Source of the DNA: Chthoniobacterales bacterium
Lineage (GTDB): Bacteria; Verrucomicrobiota; Verrucomicrobiia; Chthoniobacterales; UBA6821
Assembly (NCBI GenBank): GCA_019747895.1
Contig: JAIEQF010000013.1
Location: 1-64,000 of the forward strand
DNA: 64,000 nt
Direction of reading: 5' to 3'
The position numbers and the translations under genes were made by a program. This document shows positions 1 through 8,244 of this stretch, one piece after another; positions within the stretch are counted from its first letter, which is position 1; the number at the start of each line of letters is the position of its first letter. The notes beneath the pieces are model-generated. The model had not been told where the DNA came from and did no database searches. It worked only from the letters and a program-made list of their open reading frames with translations.

Positions 1-73
<73 letters not shown>

Positions 74-78
74 AGATA

Positions 79-209
79 CTCTTCAAATTCTACTGCTATA
101 GCGAAGAGCATCGTCGCGTTGGTGCTCGATCCTCGAGTATTAGGTATACACTGCGGGTCTGCGCGCCGCCGCTCCTTGCTCTTCATCAACAGCAGCGAAT
201 TTTAAGAGC
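79..209 (+). repeat. Palindromic element family 1, copy A
   Basis: This imperfect palindrome starts a few bases after the tRNA CCA end. The left arm contains AAATTCTACTGCT and the right arm AGCAGCGAATTTT; the inner arms GAAGAGC and GCTCTTC also pair. The core carries the family hallmarks GGTGCTCG, CGAGTATTA, TATACACT and CTCCTTG. It lies between the tRNA and a convergent gene, so it may act in transcript termination or 3-prime processing, which is inferred. Confidence 0.85.
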
Positions 210-225
210 ATCTTTTTCCGGGAGT

Positions 226-257
226 TCAAATTCTACTGATCTAGAGCAGGACTACGT
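226..257 (+). repeat. Family 1 left-arm fragment
   Basis: A second AAATTCTACTGATC left arm followed by ACTACGTCGC lies just after copy A and runs into the 3-prime end of the convergent methyltransferase gene, whose stop codon it supplies. Only the left part of the element is present, so it is a truncated copy. Confidence 0.55.
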
Positions 258-1217
258 CGCTTTTCCCTCCGTGATGTACTGAGACTCACGAAGCTGCCAA
301 GTAAAGACTCCTTCCTCTTGATGCTTAATCAATTTTTTGAAGAGATCAGGGTTCTCTCGTTTTTGTAGCGTCCGTTCGTGGAGGCCGGAGGCACCGCAAC
401 AAAAAAGTTTTCCGTAGCCTTTGTAACTTCTGGCATGGCCAATCAATCGTTCAGTATCTGCTGGCCATGATGGCGAATGATAGCGTGAAAATGCAAGGTA
501 GCTGTAGGGCAGGCTTCGCAAGTCGATTCCAAGCTGATGAGAAGCCTCGTTCCAGAAAGCGGATTGGAAAATTTCTGTTGGAGGAGTTGCAAAAAAGTGA
601 CACCAATGCCGCTCCTGTCGAGCTTGCAACATCGGGCAGGGAAGAGCGTGAGTGCAAGGGGCGATGAGGTGGTGACCTGCTTCGAGAAAGATGGATCTTA
701 CCTGACTCAGTTTTCTGCTGATATCGTGCGATCCAGGTTCGACCCAAATAATTTCATCAACCAAACTTGCTTGATGCGCTAATGCTTCTGCTTCTGCGTC
801 GGATAGTTCGCCTAAGACATGGCTCAGGAGAAGTAAACTTTTTGGCACGAAAGAGGATCCAGGAGATTGCACCTGAGTGACGATACTGCTCTTGCTCAAT
901 TGTTGTTGAGCAAAATCAAGGGCTAATGGAGATTGATCCACAAGTGTGACTTGCTGGATGCCGCTCCATTCCGTAACTTGGCGCGATGCCACTCCCGTTC
1001 CGCAACCCCAATCAATAATTTTATCAGATTGTGGTTTCCATCCAGTACGAGTTAAACTGTCAAGTACCGCGTTCCATTTCCAACCAATGCGTGCCGCAAA
1101 CACGAGATCATAAAGTTCTAAATCTCGTTGAGTGGACCAATAATTTTCTGAAGCATCATGAAGAAATCGATCTCGTAATGTTTTCAACCTATCCCAATCA
1201 GTCTTTGTTAATTTCAT
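252..1217 (-). CDS. Rsm22-like SAM-dependent methyltransferase family protein
   Basis: The protein of about 321 residues resembles the small-subunit ribosome assembly factor Rsm22/METTL17 family (PF09243). A class I methyltransferase motif DWGCGTG lies near residues 69-75 and an acidic VDQSPLAL follows. The family cysteine cluster is visible: C188 and C194 in the APCTHALPCPM stretch, then WCHF with C206, and a CCGASGLHER stretch near the C-terminus. In the mitochondrial members such cysteines hold an iron-sulfur cluster. The start at 1217 (MKLTKTDW) is preferred over an in-frame ATG at 1241, which would overlap the divergent gene beginning at 1230. The exact bacterial role is not settled; ribosome maturation is the likeliest. 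Confidence 0.75.
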   Translation of the reverse strand: MKLTKTDWDRLKTLRDRFLHDASENYWSTQRDLELYDLVFAARIGWKWNAVLDSLTRTGWKPQSDKIIDWGCGTGVASRQVTEWSGIQQVTLVDQSPLALDFAQQQLSKSSIVTQVQSPGSSFVPKSLLLLSHVLGELSDAEAEALAHQASLVDEIIWVEPGSHDISRKLSQVRSIFLEAGHHLIAPCTHALPCPMLQARQERHWCHFFATPPTEIFQSAFWNEASHQLGIDLRSLPYSYLAFSRYHSPSWPADTERLIGHARSYKGYGKLFCCGASGLHERTLQKRENPDLFKKLIKHQEEGVFTWQLRESQYITEGKAT

Positions 1218-1229
1218 TGAATTTTTTTT

Positions 1230-2663
1230 ATGAGCGAGCAAACCCCTTTTTTATTACAAGATACTGATTTAAGTTCTCTTTTTCGTCCAGCGTGGACAAA
1301 GGCAGGAGAGCAGCAACATTCTTTTCGATCGACTCCAGAGAGAGAAGAAAAAAAAGAAAGACGTAGTGGTGGTGCAAACGGATACGAGAGAAGGCATCCT
1401 TCTGGAAAAATGAAATCGCGAAAGCCTTTTTCTCAAGAGCCTGCTTTTTCGAAGCCGAGAGAACTTCCTCCTGTTCTCTCTGGATGGAAAATTCAACTGA
1501 TTCCAGAAGCTCGAGGTATCGATGAAATGGCGAAACAGATTCGCAAGGAGATGAAGGCTTATTCTCTATTTCAATTGGCGCGACTGCTTTTGGAGAAGCC
1601 ACAACGTTATCATGTAAAATTAAATCAACGATCTGATGAAAAGGTAACGACATTGTTTCAATGCGTGCTCGATGAAACATTGTGGCTCAGTGAAAAAGAA
1701 GCGCTAGCACATGCTTTTACTCATTACCGTGATCGCTATTATCGTTCAGAAAAAATAACAACTGAGGCTCCAAAGGGCTCCTACAGCTCTATCGGCGTGT
1801 GTGGCATGAGTCAAACTTTACTAGGGCCGCCCAATCACCATGAGTATCAAAATAAAATTCGACAACTTCATGCAGAGCGTTTTTCTCACGTTCCTTTTGA
1901 GGTTTTTAAAAGTCGGATTCAGATGAGTCGTGATGAGGCATTGCTCGAACGTTGGAAGGAGGAGCAGAGTTCTCAGGAAGTCTTCTATCTATTAGACTTC
2001 TTTCGAAACTCTACTGCTGACGCGAATTGCGTCGTTGCTCCGGTGCTCGCGCCATCGAGTATTGACGATACACTCAGTCGCTCTGCGCCGGAGGCTCCTG
2101 GCACTGCATCGCCAGCAGCGAGTTTGGAAAGAAGTCTGCTCGCTCCTGCCGAAGAAGAAATAGGATCTCTCACCGAAACAGAAGAACATTTCAAAAAAAA
2201 TCACGGGGCTTCCGTAATAAAAAAAGTAGAGGGAGAAACAATTCTTTCCAATCCTATCGCATCGCAACAATCTTCTCCTGTAGTGCGACGTATGGTTGAA
2301 GACGAAGTGGAATCTTTAAAACGTTTTCCACTCCCTTTCTCACAAGAAGTAGGACAGGCATTGGCAGCACGAGGGCTTCAGCTTTTCAAGGCACACGAGA
2401 ATATTGTTTATGCTTCTATAGCTCGTCCACGCCCTTTTTATCAGCAAGAGAGAGCGGTTTCAGATTCTGTGAAGAATTTATTGGAGACATTAAAAGTACA
2501 TGCTGCTGCTCCTCGAGCCGAGCAATGGAAAGCTCTGTTAGCATCACGCTCTCCCGAGCAGGAAGCAGCAGAGCACGAAGCCACGCTGATGAAGGATCTC
2601 TCGTGGCTCTTGCACGAAGGTTATGTCGTGAATTATGCCACAAGGGGATTTCAAACTACCTAG
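1230..2663 (+). CDS. Conserved Verrucomicrobiota-type protein of unknown function
   Basis: This 477-residue protein has no known catalytic motif. Residues about 80-250 form the conserved part, with the motif GVCGMSQTLLGPPNHHEYQ near 190-208 and LHAERFSHVPFE just after; I recognise this block from verrucomicrobial proteins but cannot name a function. The N-terminal 80 residues are charged and low-complexity. A family 1 palindrome (1994-2137) is embedded in frame and encodes an Ala/Ser/Pro-rich insert of about 48 residues between the conserved block and a C-terminal domain (about 350-477). The start has no evident Shine-Dalgarno sequence and lies 12 bp from the divergent methyltransferase start, so the two probably share a control region. 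Confidence 0.8.
   Translation: MSEQTPFLLQDTDLSSLFRPAWTKAGEQQHSFRSTPEREEKKERRSGGANGYERRHPSGKMKSRKPFSQEPAFSKPRELPPVLSGWKIQLIPEARGIDEMAKQIRKEMKAYSLFQLARLLLEKPQRYHVKLNQRSDEKVTTLFQCVLDETLWLSEKEALAHAFTHYRDRYYRSEKITTEAPKGSYSSIGVCGMSQTLLGPPNHHEYQNKIRQLHAERFSHVPFEVFKSRIQMSRDEALLERWKEEQSSQEVFYLLDFFRNSTADANCVVAPVLAPSSIDDTLSRSAPEAPGTASPAASLERSLLAPAEEEIGSLTETEEHFKKNHGASVIKKVEGETILSNPIASQQSSPVVRRMVEDEVESLKRFPLPFSQEVGQALAARGLQLFKAHENIVYASIARPRPFYQQERAVSDSVKNLLETLKVHAAAPRAEQWKALLASRSPEQEAAEHEATLMKDLSWLLHEGYVVNYATRGFQTT
1994..2137 (+). repeat. Family 1 copy B, embedded in frame in a coding sequence
   Basis: The arms are AGACTTCTTT...AAACTCTACTGCTG on the left and CAGCAGCGAGTTT...GAAGTCT on the right. The core retains CGGTGCTCGC, TCGAGTATT and GATACACTC. 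The span is a multiple of three and contains no stop codon in the frame of the host gene. This resembles the situation of Rickettsia palindromic elements, which also insert in frame into genes. Confidence 0.85.
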
Positions 2664-2695
2664 CTTTGTCAAAAAAATTATTTTTCGGATGAGCT

Positions 2696-3418
2696 TTACA
2701 GCGCTGGCCCTATAGCAACTGGACGATGGTAGTCGTGCGATTGAAGTTTGTATCTATCTGTAGAGATGAAATTTTTTGGATTAATCGGGGTGTGAACATC
2801 TATTGAAACCGGAACGCCTCGTTCATTATAAAGCAGATAGTTGGCACCTGCTGGATAAAGGGCCAAGTTTTTAGCTTTTGGCAACGTTGTAGAGCTTGGG
2901 TAGAGCTGCAAGATGTTGCTTGGAGCATACGTTGTGTGATTTCTGCTAATTTTGCTTCCTATGGATTTTGGGTCAGTGTGATAAACATCGACCATGTAGT
3001 CGAGAAGCTCTTGAGAATAAGGATTGTTTCGCCAATTGTTAAAGAGCTGTTGAACTTCTAGGGAAGGAACCGTAGTTATTATTTCACTGCTTCGATTTAA
3101 GTCCCAATAAAAAGCATACTTGTTCGCCAATCCATCACAAGCTAGGGGACCATCAGTAGTAATTCCAAACTTTTCTTTTAGCGAATCCAGGGAGAGTTCG
3201 TTCTGAGGTGCAAGTGTGTCAGTCAAAAAAGTGCAATATTCTCCTGCTACAACAGGCTGACTGATTGTTCCTATTGGATAACTAATAACTGGAGCTGGTG
3301 GGTTGTCGATATTTGGAGGAGTTAAGATCGGAGGGTTGTCGGGAGTTCCTGTTGTTTGAGCTGAGAGCGAGCTGATGGCTGTGATGAGAACAACAAGGGA
3401 GGAGAGGAAGTTTTTCAT
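2696..3418 (-). CDS. Secreted protein of unknown function
   Basis: The 240-residue product begins with a clear signal peptide (MKNFLSSLVVLITAISSLSAQ, stated here as residues 1-21) and then a Pro/Asn-rich linker. No domain is recognised. A KYAFYWDLN segment near residue 105 recalls FPFYWDFS in the secreted protein at 25772-26413, so it could be a distant member of that family, though this is weak. It lies downstream of xerC on the same strand, separated by a leader-like repeat. Function unknown. Confidence 0.7.
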   Translation of the reverse strand: MKNFLSSLVVLITAISSLSAQTTGTPDNPPILTPPNIDNPPAPVISYPIGTISQPVVAGEYCTFLTDTLAPQNELSLDSLKEKFGITTDGPLACDGLANKYAFYWDLNRSSEIITTVPSLEVQQLFNNWRNNPYSQELLDYMVDVYHTDPKSIGSKISRNHTTYAPSNILQLYPSSTTLPKAKNLALYPAGANYLLYNERGVPVSIDVHTPINPKNFISTDRYKLQSHDYHRPVAIGPAL

Positions 3419-3423
3419 AAATT

Positions 3424-3486
3424 TGTAAAAAAATCTTTATAAAGCGAAGCCTAGAGAACTCAAGCTCAAACTTCAAGAACTCAAAC
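3424..3486 (-). repeat. Leader repeat shared with the beta-glucosidase gene
   Basis: Read on the minus strand this leader holds GTTTGAG/CTTGAG-type short repeats followed by TCTAGGCTTCGCT and TTTATAAAG, directly upstream of the secreted-protein start at 3418. Nearly the same arrangement occurs at 33108-33168 upstream of the beta-glucosidase gene. It is a duplicated leader module. Confidence 0.6.
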
Positions 3487-3491
3487 TTTCT

Positions 3492-4400
3492 TCATGCCCG
3501 CGGATGTGCCGTCTGATAAGCAGCCTTCAGGCGCTCCGTTGTCACATGAGTGTAAATTTGAGTAGTGGTTAAGCTGGCATGACCCAAGAGTGATTGAACG
3601 CTGCGAAGATCGGCTCCGCGATCCAGGAGGTGTGTTGCAAAAGAATGGCGGAGAGCGTGAGGACTTAATGTTGTTGGAAGACCAGCTTCGCGAAGATATT
3701 TTTTGAGCATCTGCCAAACAGCTGTTGCACTGAGGCGCTTGCGGCTTTTGTTAATAAACAGAGCTCCTGCTTCTACCTTCGCTAGATGGCGATAGTGGGA
3801 AATGGCCTCGAGTGCTATGTTTCCAACAGGAACGATGCGCTCTTTAGAACCTTTTCCCATCACACGGACTGTTTCTCCAAGAACATCCAGATCGTTAATA
3901 TTCAAACCTACTAATTCCGAGAGCCGCAATCCTGAAGAATAAAAGAGTTCTAGAATCGCGATGTCGCGTGCGCTCATCCACGAGGGAGCTTGTTGTGTTT
4001 TTTCTTTTTGAGTTGGCGTTTCTAAAAGTGTCGTAATTTGAGGAATCGTGAGAAAATGAGGTAGCGATTTTTCGAGTTTGGGGAGAGAGATCTGTTTGAG
4101 GAGATTGCTAGGAAGGTAGGAACGTTCTGTGAGGTAATTAAAAAAGCTGCGAAGCGCCGCGAAACGCAGACGGATGGTAGCTCGCGAAGCATTTACTTTC
4201 ATTAACTCCAAAAGATAAGAACGAAAATCGTCAGTGGTTTTTTCTTTCCAGGATGATGTTGGTTGAAAAGCTCGAAAATGCTCGAGTGACTGGCGATAGG
4301 CACGTAAAGTTTGAGGCGAGTAGAGACGTCCTATTTCTAAATAATCCAAGAATTCTTGCGTCAGGGGATCCTCTTTAGCTTGGTGGATGAGATTTGACAA
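3492..4400 (-). CDS. xerC: Tyrosine recombinase XerC/XerD family
   Basis: The 302-residue protein has the two-domain layout of chromosome dimer resolution recombinases. The N-terminal SAM-like DNA-binding domain covers about 10-105. The catalytic set is complete: R159 (SGLRLSEL), K183 (MGKGSKE), H248 and R251 (SPHALRHSFATHLL), H274 (LLGHASL) and the nucleophile Y283 (QIYTHV). It would resolve chromosome dimers with a partner at a dif site. The start at 4400 is a TTG; its leader holds CTCAAC octamers and a GCCGC hairpin. Choice between xerC and xerD is uncertain; no integrase-type neighbour or phage genes are present. Confidence 0.85.
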   Translation of the reverse strand: MSNLIHQAKEDPLTQEFLDYLEIGRLYSPQTLRAYRQSLEHFRAFQPTSSWKEKTTDDFRSYLLELMKVNASRATIRLRFAALRSFFNYLTERSYLPSNLLKQISLPKLEKSLPHFLTIPQITTLLETPTQKEKTQQAPSWMSARDIAILELFYSSGLRLSELVGLNINDLDVLGETVRVMGKGSKERIVPVGNIALEAISHYRHLAKVEAGALFINKSRKRLSATAVWQMLKKYLREAGLPTTLSPHALRHSFATHLLDRGADLRSVQSLLGHASLTTTQIYTHVTTERLKAAYQTAHPRA

Positions 4401-4410
4401 TGGAAGTTTT

Positions 4411-4458
4411 TGGTTGAGCCGCCGCTCACGCGGCTGTTGAGAAGTTGAGGGGTTGAGG
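4411..4458 (-). repeat. Short tandem octamers and hairpin in the xerC leader
   Basis: On the minus strand this leader reads as consecutive octamers of the type CCTCAACC followed by a GCCGC/GCGGC hairpin (4421-4434). The same octamer type recurs upstream of the divergent glycosyltransferase and of speA. Confidence 0.65.
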
Positions 4459-4537
4459 AAACAATGGTATTAGTTTATGAAATCAAAACAAATTTTTGTA
4501 ATCTAAATTTAATAAAATTTTCTTTATTGTTTTAAAC

Positions 4538-4620
4538 CTTTCAACAGTCGCGTTAGCGACGCTCAACAGCTGCGAATTCCCGCCTTCGCGGGAATGACGT
4601 AGCGCTCAACTTTTCAACTC
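4538..4620 (+). repeat. Octamer and hairpin array in the glycosyltransferase leader
   Basis: TCAACA/TCAACT octamers alternate with two perfect hairpins, GTCGC-GTTA-GCGAC (4547-4560) and CCCGC-CTTC-GCGGG (about 4579-4592), and end directly at the ATG at 4621. No Shine-Dalgarno sequence is visible. The 4459-4537 stretch before it is AT-rich and may hold the divergent promoters. Confidence 0.65.
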
Positions 4621-5739
4621 ATGATGACCATTGGATTTTTAAGGCGGGGATATTCTTCTGCGGGAGGAGCTGAGGCTTATTTAAAGCGCCTCGCGGAGGG
4701 ATTGCGTCGAGAAGGTTATCGTGTGATTTTGTTAGGAACAGGTGAATGGCCACGTGAAGAATGGCCAGGAGGAGAAACGATTGTCTTGCCGCAAAAAAAT
4801 TTACGTGATCTTGGAGTTGCCGCTCTTCGCGTGAAAAAAGAACAGCAGCTCGATCTTCTTTTTTCCTTCGAACGTGTTCCGGGGTGTGATATTTTTCGTG
4901 CCGGTGATGGGGTCCATGCGGCCTGGCTCGATCGACAGGCGCTGGTGCAACCGTGGTGGCAGCGGCTGATGAGCAAGATGAACCGAAAGCATCGTGAGGT
5001 TCTGCGACTCGAACGGGAACTTTTTTCTCCCGAGAGTAAAACTAAAATTATTGCGAACTCTCACATGGTGGCGCAAGAAATCAGGAATTGCTTTTCGGTC
5101 TCGCCTTCTCGTATCACTGTGATTCCAAATGGAGTTCCTACACCAGCTTCCATAGCACCTGAACAACGCGCTGCTTTTCGAAAAGAATTTGGTATGGGAG
5201 AGAAGGAATGTACGGTGCTTTTTGTAGGATCAGGTTGGAAGAGGAAGGGGTTGGAAACGGCTTTGATGGCTGTTGAGAAGGTCAACCAATGTCATCCTGA
5301 TGTCAGAATGAGACTTTGGGTTGCTGGAAAAGGAAAGAGTCATCACTATCAATCTCCGGCTGTCAAATTTATAGGGCCTGTTAAAGAACTCTCTCGACTC
5401 TACGCGGCAGCAGACATTTTTATTTTACCAACGCTTTACGATCCTTTCTCCAATGCCTCGCTCGAGGCTCTGGCTGCAGGTTTGCCCGTCATTACCTCTG
5501 CGGCTAATGGTTGTTCCGAAATTTTGGACTCGTCCATTCATGGGAGCATCGTTGCTGATCCACGCGATGTGGAAGCTTTTGCAGCTGCCCTGCATCAATG
5601 GCAGGGATGGTTACAAGATCCGGGCGATGTGGAAAAAATTCGTCACACTTGTGCTGTACGAGGTGCTGAATTTAGTATTGAAAAAAATGTTGAAGCGACA
5701 ATCTGTGTTATTGAACAGGCGCTACATTCACTGTCGTAA
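4621..5739 (+). CDS. GT4 family glycosyltransferase, LPS core (WaaG-like)
   Basis: The 372-residue protein has the GT-B fold of family 4. The N-terminal acceptor lobe has GGAEAYLKRLAEGL near 17-30 and SFERVPGCDIFRAGDGVH near 80-97, a stretch like that of WaaG/RfaG LPS core glucosyltransferases. The linker INVIPNG-type motif (ITVIPNGVP) is near 164. The nucleotide-sugar lobe has the E-x7-E region PTLYDPFSNASLEALAAGLPV near 266-286. It probably adds a hexose to the lipopolysaccharide core at the inner membrane. It overlaps the convergent gene at 5708-6673 by 32 bp. Confidence 0.82.
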   Translation: MMTIGFLRRGYSSAGGAEAYLKRLAEGLRREGYRVILLGTGEWPREEWPGGETIVLPQKNLRDLGVAALRVKKEQQLDLLFSFERVPGCDIFRAGDGVHAAWLDRQALVQPWWQRLMSKMNRKHREVLRLERELFSPESKTKIIANSHMVAQEIRNCFSVSPSRITVIPNGVPTPASIAPEQRAAFRKEFGMGEKECTVLFVGSGWKRKGLETALMAVEKVNQCHPDVRMRLWVAGKGKSHHYQSPAVKFIGPVKELSRLYAAADIFILPTLYDPFSNASLEALAAGLPVITSAANGCSEILDSSIHGSIVADPRDVEAFAAALHQWQGWLQDPGDVEKIRHTCAVRGAEFSIEKNVEATICVIEQALHSLS

Positions 5740-6673
5740 AAACAGGACAATGGTCGCTGGCCTCATTCCAAAAGGCAGGACGTTCGATCGCTGAGTGATC
5801 TGTATCAATTCTTTTTTTGAGAGCATCATTTACCATGATGTAATCGATGCGAGAATATTCATCCGCTTCTTTCCAATATTCGGTCCAACGTTCTCCCTGG
5901 GCATCATGAAGCTCTAACGCACTGAGAATCGCAGGAGTACCAGGATTGCCCAAAAGCGTTTTAATGGAGAGGGAGTTTTTTGTGTCATTAAAATCTCCCA
6001 TCACAAGCAGAGGTGTTGTTGGATCATTTGTTAAGATCGTTTCAATTTTTGATTTCAATGCTGCTGCTTCTGCAGCTCGAAAAGTAAACTGAGAATATTC
6101 CGGAACAGGAATCTTCGATTTGAGATGCACGCAAAGCACCCGAAGTTTTAAATTAGAAGGAAGCGCTATCGTGACATCAAGAAAACCGCGAGAGCTATAA
6201 AAAGTTTTTCCTTGAAGTTGAATGGGAATGAATCCTTCAGAGTGACGTTCCACAATAGGAAAGCGACTTAACAGGGCGACATGACGCTGCTTGTCGGGGC
6301 CTTGAAGATATTCGCTGTCACTGAAGGTCATGCCAGCTTCTTGGAGACGTCGCTCTAAATCATTAAATTGACGCTGATCGCCGATTTCCATCAAGCCAAC
6401 GATGTCAGGATGAATGAGGGTCAACATTTTGGTGACCGCTTCTTTTTCTGCGACTGGCTTTCCTGCATTGCTTCGATAATGTCCGTCGACCCAGCGCGGC
6501 ATCATGAGATAGTTTTCAACGTTGTAAGAAGCTACTACAACCCCATTGGATGAGGAGGGGAGAGGTTGAGGAACTTGAGCAACGGACGGGGAGAAGACGA
6601 GACAGAAAGCGGTCCAACAGCCTAAACACCAATGGAAGCACTGTTGCCAGAGCGTGACCATGTTCACGCTCAA
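5708..6673 (-). CDS. Exported endonuclease/exonuclease/phosphatase family protein
   Basis: The 321-residue protein belongs to the EEP superfamily (PF03372). An N-terminal hydrophobic segment with AFCLVFSPSVAQ suggests export. The metal and catalytic motifs are in order: ASYNVENY near 49, GLMEIGD near 94, VLCVHLKSK near 180, VMGDFND near 225 (Asp and Asn of the catalytic pair), RIDYIMVN near 275 and SDHCPVF near 307 with the terminal catalytic His. The substrate may be nucleic acid or a phosphoester lipid; sequence alone does not decide. The start at 6673 is 1 bp from the tatA stop, suggesting co-transcription. Confidence 0.82.
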   Translation of the reverse strand: MSVNMVTLWQQCFHWCLGCWTAFCLVFSPSVAQVPQPLPSSSNGVVVASYNVENYLMMPRWVDGHYRSNAGKPVAEKEAVTKMLTLIHPDIVGLMEIGDQRQFNDLERRLQEAGMTFSDSEYLQGPDKQRHVALLSRFPIVERHSEGFIPIQLQGKTFYSSRGFLDVTIALPSNLKLRVLCVHLKSKIPVPEYSQFTFRAAEAAALKSKIETILTNDPTTPLLVMGDFNDTKNSLSIKTLLGNPGTPAILSALELHDAQGERWTEYWKEADEYSRIDYIMVNDALKKRIDTDHSAIERPAFWNEASDHCPVFTTVNVAPVQ

Positions 6674-6674
6674 C

Positions 6675-6971
6675 TTAACTTTGCTGTGAAGCTTTTGGCT
6701 CTTCTGAAGCAGCTGATGCTACCGTTGGAGTAGCTACTGGAGCGCCTGTTGGTGGGATTGCTGAAGTGGGCTTAGCATTGGCTGCCTCTTCGAACTCTTG
6801 CTTTGCTTTTTTAAATTCATGAACGCTCTGTCCTAAGCTGCGAGCAATTTCAGGAAGGCGTTTCGCACCAAAAAGCACGAGAACAATGATGAGCAGAACG
6901 ATGAGATCAGGACCACTGGGAATACCAAAGGCCAAAAAAAGAGGAGAAGAAGCGATGAAGGATGAAATCAT
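6675..6971 (-). CDS. tatA: Sec-independent translocase subunit TatA/TatE
   Basis: A short N-terminal transmembrane helix (about residues 13-32) is followed by the hallmark FGAKRLPEIARSLG hinge and an amphipathic helix, then a Lys/Glu-rich stretch and an Ala/Pro/Thr-rich tail ending at residue 98. TatA forms the pore for folded twin-arginine substrates. The start is set at 6971 (MISSFIAS) because the upstream in-frame residues to 7007 are not typical. TatB and TatC are not in the window. It directly precedes the exported phosphatase-fold gene. Confidence 0.9.
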   Translation of the reverse strand: MISSFIASSPLFLAFGIPSGPDLIVLLIIVLVLFGAKRLPEIARSLGQSVHEFKKAKQEFEEAANAKPTSAIPPTGAPVATPTVASAASEEPKASQQS

Positions 6972-7079
6972 TTGGTGATAGATAACAGTTGTTGGTCGAA
7001 GATGCAAGATTCCTTAAAAAATTTTGCCAAATGCTATTAAGAAATTGACTTCCCTGGCACCAGATGTTAGAAGCGCACG

Positions 7080-7331
7080 ATGACGACTTTATTAAACGAA
7101 AAGACAAAACCGCTTTCCAAGAAAGAAAACAAAAAGGAAACCGTGAACCAGCGTTCTTATCAAGAAGTCTTAGAAAAATTAGAAGCGGAGGCCTCTCTTG
7201 TGGGAGAAGAGCCGCCGACCTGGCATGAGTCTGTTTTGAAGGAACGGGAGGGAGAGTTGAGAAATTGTAAAGTATTAGGACAAAATTTAGAGGAAGCCAT
7301 TAAAGAACTCAAAGCTGAGCTGGATATTTAA
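7080..7331 (+). CDS. Antitoxin, addiction module component family
   Basis: The 83-residue acidic protein ends with the pattern PPTWHESVLKEREGELRN...LEEAIKELKAEL, which fits the small antitoxin family PF09720 (TIGR02574), where a Trp-x-x-x-(I/L)-x-x-R segment and a C-terminal helix bind the toxin. It is two bases upstream of the ParE/RelE-like gene, an organisation usual for type II pairs. The N-terminus is more basic than common in the family and could bind DNA. Confidence 0.8.
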   Translation: MTTLLNEKTKPLSKKENKKETVNQRSYQEVLEKLEAEASLVGEEPPTWHESVLKEREGELRNCKVLGQNLEEAIKELKAELDI

Positions 7332-7333
7332 AG

Positions 7334-7675
7334 ATGAATGGCTCAGAAGTTGAAATATTACCATCAGCCAAAAAGGATTTGCTTCGTGGTTTCGATTTTT
7401 ATGAACGGCAGGAGTCAGGAATTGGTGCCTATTTTGTTAACAAGCTTTCTGCAGAAGCTCAGGCGTTACAATTTACTGCAGGCATTCATTCAAAGCGAGG
7501 AAGTCTCTTTCGCGTAAAGTCTAGGAAATTTCCCTATTGGATTTATTACGCAATTGTAGATTCAGTAGTCTATGTGAGTGCCGTCTTAGATGCACGTCGT
7601 TCGCCAGTGATCATTCGTAAGCGTGAAAAGAAGGAGCAAGAGTTTTTTTATGGTACGGATGACCTTGATGCTTAG
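7334..7675 (+). CDS. ParE/RelE superfamily toxin
   Basis: The 113-residue basic protein has the ParE/RelE layout: EILPSAKKDLLRGFDFYE helix at the N-terminus, GAYFVNKLSAEAQAL helix, then the beta-sheet with SLFRVKSRKFPYWIYYAIVD and VVYVSAVLDARRSP. The R-x-K-x-F-PY-x-IYY stretch is typical of the ParE branch. It follows its antitoxin by two bases. Whether it targets gyrase or the ribosome cannot be told from sequence. Its 3-prime end overlaps the next gene. Confidence 0.85.
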   Translation: MNGSEVEILPSAKKDLLRGFDFYERQESGIGAYFVNKLSAEAQALQFTAGIHSKRGSLFRVKSRKFPYWIYYAIVDSVVYVSAVLDARRSPVIIRKREKKEQEFFYGTDDLDA

Positions 7676-8198
7676 TTTGTGTAGTTTGTTTGTTTTAATT
7701 CTTCACGCCGCTTCTTCAGAACAAGTCGAAGTGCCTTCCTCTCCTGAGAGCCTGCGATTGAGGGCGATTCAAGGACAAAAGAGAAGTTTGTATCAAGATC
7801 AAAGCTACCCATCTCAAAAAATGGTTGTGGTCAAAAATCCATCGAGACGACCTTTTTCTTCATCGGCTGTTTCTTTCGCTTCGTATCCGACGCGCTCTTT
7901 TTTAGGGATGAAGAATGCTTGGATTGGAAAAAAAATCGCACTTGATGAAGTGAAGCCTGCTTGGTCAGGATCGCAAAGACAATTGGAGAAAAAAGTTTTT
8001 CCGACTCGATCTTGTTCGATGGCTTCTGACTTTCAAATGGATAGAGCAATAACGCTAGCAACCTCTTCCTATCCGACTAAACGATTTTGTCCCGATGCAA
8101 AGGCACAAGGCGGTCTCGATCACGATGTTCAACAAGCGTTGCAACAAAAAAAATCTCCCGCAGAAGTTCGAGAGATGTTAGAAAAAAGTTTTGAGTGA
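7650..8198 (+). CDS. Secreted protein of unknown function
   Basis: Starting at the ATG at 7650, with AAGGAG 13 bases upstream, the product of about 182 residues opens with a hydrophobic signal segment MTLMLSLCSLFVLILHAAS. The mature part is rich in Ser, Lys and Pro, with repeated (S)YPT(K/R) tetrads near residues 78, 140 and 143, and no recognised domain. The start lies within the toxin gene, so it may be partly coupled to it, although an independent promoter is possible. Function unknown. Confidence 0.6.
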   Translation: MVRMTLMLSLCSLFVLILHAASSEQVEVPSSPESLRLRAIQGQKRSLYQDQSYPSQKMVVVKNPSRRPFSSSAVSFASYPTRSFLGMKNAWIGKKIALDEVKPAWSGSQRQLEKKVFPTRSCSMASDFQMDRAITLATSSYPTKRFCPDAKAQGGLDHDVQQALQQKKSPAEVREMLEKSFE

Positions 8199-8202
8199 TT
8201 TT

Positions 8203-8230
8203 CTTTGTGTTCTTTGTGCTCTTTGTGGTT
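8203..8230 (+). repeat. Tandem 9-mers in the tyrS leader
   Basis: Three 9-mers of the type CTTTGTGTT lie in tandem 15 bases before the tyrS start codon. A very similar array precedes uppS (57182-57210). The segment between array and ATG is pyrimidine-rich and lacks a Shine-Dalgarno sequence. Confidence 0.7.
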
Positions 8231-8244
8231 AATTTCTTCTTTCT

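Noticed and set aside
1228-1680. 150-codon open frame on the minus strand
   Set aside because: It overlaps the conserved 1230-2663 gene on the other strand and looks like a mirror of its biased codon use.
3492-4400. Integrase of a prophage or integrative element
   Set aside because: The protein fits XerC/XerD in length and motifs, and there are no phage, relaxase or attachment-site signs nearby.
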